Both the position numbers and the translations under genes were made by a program. Source: F1-120-MAGs238 sp964484185 (GTDB lineage Bacteria; Planctomycetota; Phycisphaerae; Phycisphaerales; UBA1924). From it: DNA of 18,516 bases. Positions 17,101 to 18,516 of the stretch are shown piece after piece (position 1 is the stretch's first letter; every line of letters begins with the position of its first letter). The stretch covers positions 1 to 18,516 of the forward strand of contig CAZAEQ010000061.1 in NCBI GenBank assembly GCA_964484185.1. The letters are read 5' to 3'. The notes under the pieces are model-generated. The model searched no databases, was not told the DNA's origin, and saw only the letters and a program-made list of their open reading frames with translations.

Positions 17101-17537
17101 TGCAGGCGACCCAGGACTTCGGCTTCGTGCTCAAATCGACGCAGAATACCGCTGGTTCCCATGCCGCGACGGATGACCTTGAGCGCGACCGTGCGTTTTG
17201 GCCGCTCCTGTTCCGCCAGGTAGACCATGCCCATGCCGCCTGCGCCCAGTACGCCACGGATGGTGTAACCGCCGAGCTTGGTTCCGGCGGGCAACCGGGG
17301 CTCATCGGGCATGGGTTCGGCGATACCAGTTCCCGCAATCGTTAACTCGCGAATCTCGGCCGGATTTAAAAACTCGTCGCCGGTGTCGTTGGCGAATTTC
17401 AGCAGCAGTCGAACTTCGGCGTGCAGCTCATCATCGCCAGCGCATTGCAGATTGATGAACCGAGTGCGCTCGCCCTCAGGCATTTCTACCGCCTGCACAA
17501 ACACTTCCTCAGCGCGACGTTGCAGGTCAGAACTCAT
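14178..17537 (-). CDS. Transmembrane Ser/Thr protein kinase with long C-terminal WD40 region
   Basis: 1119 residues. The ATG at 17537 overlaps the sigma-factor stop (ATGA, 4 bases), so the two genes are translationally coupled; the frame is open further up inside the sigma gene. After a helical N-terminus (1-85) comes a complete kinase domain (about 91-365): GAGGMGMV (98-105), Lys120, HRDLKPAN with Asp216, DFG 234-236, and SPE (265-267) in place of APE. A membrane helix (388-408) and a charged coiled-coil-like linker (410-450) follow. From about 505 to the end are roughly a dozen WD40-like repeats, the clearest in the last third (VALWDI-, LQIWDV- and VKLWDA-type ends), enough for two propellers. 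A tail with DLHAMDDCIAGN closes it. The sigma factor is a likely partner or target; this is inference from gene coupling. Confidence 0.94.
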   Translation of the reverse strand: MSSDLQRRAEEVFVQAVEMPEGERTRFINLQCAGDDELHAEVRLLLKFANDTGDEFLNPAEIRELTIAGTGIAEPMPDEPRLPAGTKLGGYTIRGVLGAGGMGMVYLAEQERPKRTVALKVIRRGMGTSGILRRFEHEAEVLGRLHHPGIAQIYEAGTAIVNDLKQPFISMEYVKGPTLTAWAKEKSLGTRDRLSLMADVCDAVHHAHQRGIIHRDLKPANILVNEAAQPKILDFGVARAMHADIRVTTMRTSVGQLIGTLAYMSPEQVVGEPAEIDTRSDVYSLGVILYELLAEKLPHDLTSCSLPEAARTIRQDQPRKLSVVSKLFRGEIELIVSKALDKDKTRRYQSAADLGMDIRRYLAGDPIHARQDSAIYVLRKQFKRHKWSFAAAVTAVLFLVVFSIYAGIRERQQTALAIEAKTARVEAVRERDNAREANKRLEATLQEAGIDRGRLEAAVGNLPLAENFLWTAYFKNSDSQQVKWALWDLHKRTPTVWTKACEESASIGAVSPDGTLLLLGFRTGTVVLYDTATGREIRRVKGLGASVITLVVAPDSRSAVAGLADGRAAFLDLAESIGLSPFVLLAEKPIHAGGVFAACYTADGSTLITGGGDTMVRTWDVANRKALKAWDSGELSVAAIAISRSGEMLATAPRVLQDGLVVRLWRLSDSSRIRDLSWQPVRAIASLGFSSDDRSLMVCARDGIVAKMDITSGSHTPLAIVSNSGFLPPQISKDGSHMMVAGGESIYILSDDPSAPPQILGRFRGGLAAAGWVNPSTMIVASQDGAIRSVDITRERGIDTLTGFRSWVFGVHYSPDGQLLAVAGDSEIRVVQHKSMQTVSRVVTSELPKPFTRSRCVLFSKDSKIMFVGCNDGAMRVMDPLTGSILYSLASKLGEVYSFAVSPDEKTIAVGHSSGVIALWDIPTQTLIKSFPKLARRVEGLAFSIDGSRLVSSGHLSALQIWDVKTGAALQKLATTSDAWNVQFNLDNSQIFATTYDGTIEIFDAANGALVESLVGHGRLAPGLAFSGDGKYFATCGEDGTVKLWDAITRRVLISFPENDGSALVGLAFDPSSRYLATTAARQKVMIYDLHAMDDCIAGNVEYQRQRLKIAAPESAHSK

Positions 17538-18139
17538 GACTGGTCCTCTGCCGGTCGCTCGCCTTGCATGACTCGATACAACCACACCCGCGCGATCGCC
17601 CAGTCGGTCTTGACTGTGGCAGGTGACACCTTCATTGCCGCGGCGGTATCTTCAATCGAGAGCCCGGCGAAATACCGCAGCATGACTACGTTGTAGCGAC
17701 GTTCATCTTCGACCTCGAGTTTCTTCAGAGCTTCATCCAAGGCGAGAAGATCGGTTGACGCTGGTTCGACACTCAATGCTTCCAGCGGCATATCGACTTT
17801 GGCTCGATCGCCACCGTGCTTGATGCGATCGCGGCGACGTGCACGCTCGACCAGAATTCGGCGCATCGCCAGTGCGGCCATGGCGAAGAAGTGGCCGCGT
17901 GATTCCCATTTGATTTCGGGCCCATCGGTTGGACCGAGCAGGCGCATGTAGGCTTCGTGAACGAGGGCGGTGGGCTGCAAGGTCAGGCCTGGCCGCTCTT
18001 TGTTCATGTTTGACTGGGCGAGGCGGCGAAGTTGCTCGTAGACCAGGGGCAGGAGTTTGGCGGAGGCTTTTGAATCGCCCGCGCAGGCTGCATCGATGAG
18101 GATGGTTACTTCAGCGGGGTTTGGAGTTTCATCAGACAG
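17534..18139 (-). CDS. ECF-type RNA polymerase sigma factor (Sig-70_X6 / TIGR02999-like), probable CTG start
   Basis: 201 residues if begun at CTG 18139. Region 2 (about 10-105) reads EVTILIDAACAGD, LLPLVYEQLRRLA, LTLQPTALVHEAYMRLLG, GHFFAMAALAMRRILVERARRR. Region 4 has the helix-turn-helix VVMLRYFAGLSIEDTAAAMK (151-170) with TDWAIARVWLYR. The first in-frame ATG (18007) would remove 44 conserved residues that align well with the other sigma factor in the window. Upstream of it the frame contains no ATG, GTG or TTG before a TGA, but a CTG at 18139 sits 6 bases after GAGG and gives a normal-length N-terminus (xSDETPNPAEVTIL). A start-region sequencing error or frameshift is the alternative. The stop overlaps the kinase start. 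Regulation through the coupled kinase is plausible but unproven. Confidence 0.88.
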   Translation of the reverse strand: MSDETPNPAEVTILIDAACAGDSKASAKLLPLVYEQLRRLAQSNMNKERPGLTLQPTALVHEAYMRLLGPTDGPEIKWESRGHFFAMAALAMRRILVERARRRDRIKHGGDRAKVDMPLEALSVEPASTDLLALDEALKKLEVEDERRYNVVMLRYFAGLSIEDTAAAMKVSPATVKTDWAIARVWLYRVMQGERPAEDQS

Positions 18140-18163
18140 ATTGGGCCTCGGCTTTCAGACAAC

Positions 18164-18169
18164 ATTGTA
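18164..18169 (-). promoter_or_regulatory. Possible -10 element for the sigma-kinase cassette
   Basis: On the minus strand TACAAT lies 24 bases before the CTG start at 18139. The place where a -35 would fall is inside the C-rich (minus strand) repeat tract and does not resemble TTGACA, so another sigma factor or an activator might be needed. Confidence 0.35.
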
Positions 18170-18170
18170 C

Positions 18171-18245
18171 GGGAAGGGGGAAGGGGGAAGGGTGGGAGGA
18201 TGGGCAAAGGGGCAAAGGGGCAAAGGGGCAAAGGGGCAAAGGGGC
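18171..18245. repeat. G-rich tandem repeat tract, G-quadruplex prone
   Basis: Two short arrays adjoin. Bases 18171-18192 contain GGG(GG)AA units: four G-runs of three or more, parted by AA. Bases 18201-18240 are five 8-base units GGGGCAAA (the first begins TGGG), followed by GGGGCGG. Each array alone fits a four-run G-quadruplex pattern on the + strand. The tract is in the region just upstream of the sigma-factor start and downstream of the partial gene's stop. Confidence 0.85.
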
Positions 18246-18306
18246 GGAGTGTGTTGACGGTGTGGGTTTTGTGTAATGCCTTGGTACCCTGATGCGTGCG
18301 AGGTTC

Positions 18307-18516
18307 TTACGCCGCGTTGGCACCCTGAGAAAGTGCGGAGAGGGAAGAGGGCGAATAGATGTCGGCGGCGATCTGAGGGGGAAGGTCTGAGTGCTGAGTG
18401 CCTAGTGCTGAGGAAGAGTTAGAGCTGACACCGGTGGCGGCCTGAGGTTTGGTGTGCTTGTTTACCTGCTCGCGGATGAGGTTGGCACGCTTGAGTAGTT
18501 CGACGTCGAATTGGTC
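18307..18516 (-). CDS. 3' end of an unidentified gene (start outside window)
   Basis: On the minus strand an open frame enters from the window edge and runs 69 codons to TAA at 18307-18309. It begins DQFDVELLKRANLIREQVNK, a charged amphipathic helix, and continues into a low-complexity Ser/Ala/Gln/Pro tail ending SQGANAA. Third codon positions in the first 30 codons are mostly G or C, as in neighbouring genes, which supports coding. A heptamer-like DNA repeat (18391-18411) lies inside the tail. Same strand as the sigma-kinase cassette, 167 bases upstream of it. No family recognised. Confidence 0.55.
   Translation of the reverse strand, partial: DQFDVELLKRANLIREQVNKHTKPQAATGVSSNSSSALGTQHSDLPPQIAADIYSPSSLSALSQGANAA
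18387..18412. repeat. Heptamer repeat GTGCTGA, about three units
   Basis: The bases read GTGCTGA GTGCCTA GTGCTGA with a partial unit before them, one unit having two changes. It resembles the short tandem heptamers spread through some bacterial genomes. It falls within the probable reading frame of the partial gene at 18307-18516. Confidence 0.6.

Noticed and set aside
17538..17585. Kinase start 16 codons earlier, inside the sigma gene
   Set aside because: The ATG at 17537 overlapping the sigma stop (ATGA) is a classic coupled start and the extra residues are unlike the family N-terminus.
18057..18323. Open frames 18057-18257 (+) and 18132-18323 (-) across the G-rich repeat
   Set aside because: They consist largely of translated repeat (Gly/Lys or Pro/Leu/Ser runs) and overlap the sigma factor N-terminus; no family likeness.

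Overview
The window reads as a chromosomal segment of a planctomycete, most likely class Phycisphaerae. This is inferred from family content alone. It has two giant Ser/Thr kinases with a membrane segment and a WD40 tail, two ECF-type sigma factors of the planctomycete-rich Sig-70_X6 (TIGR02999) type, and a secreted protein ending in a dockerin-like tail that closes with Gly-Cys. Both GC content and coding density are moderately high. I saw no tRNA, rRNA, CRISPR array or insertion sequence. No stretch over 300 bases lacks a gene.

Layout. 1-884 (-): 5' part of an SPFH/band-7 protein, cut by the window edge. 1094-5612: a kinase-WD40 gene (-) and an ECF sigma gene (-), with a globin gene (+) lying between them. 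5774-8894 (+): five closely spaced genes encoding uncharacterised small and membrane proteins, the last with a DUF3592-like domain. 9037-11319 (+): a secreted FG-GAP/PPC/dockerin-like protein, followed by two hairpin terminators. 11458-13303 (-): a small membrane protein and a YtcJ-like amidohydrolase that appears to lack its usual beta-sandwich. 13361-14170 (+): a GNAT acetyltransferase. 14178-18139 (-): a second sigma-kinase cassette whose two genes overlap by ATGA. 18307-18516 (-): 3' end of an unidentified gene.

The main theme is regulation. Two paralogous sigma/kinase-WD40 modules sit on the same strand about 13 kb apart. In the right one the genes are translationally coupled. In the left one they are separated by an opposite-strand globin, which suggests, but does not prove, an insertion and a link to oxygen or NO chemistry. 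The least explained part is the five-gene cluster at 5774-8894, where two genes share a nearly identical 19-base leader across their start codons. Other points to check are an apparent CTG start for the second sigma factor, a G-quadruplex-prone repeat tract in its promoter region, paired inverted repeats in front of the globin, and the reduced amidohydrolase.
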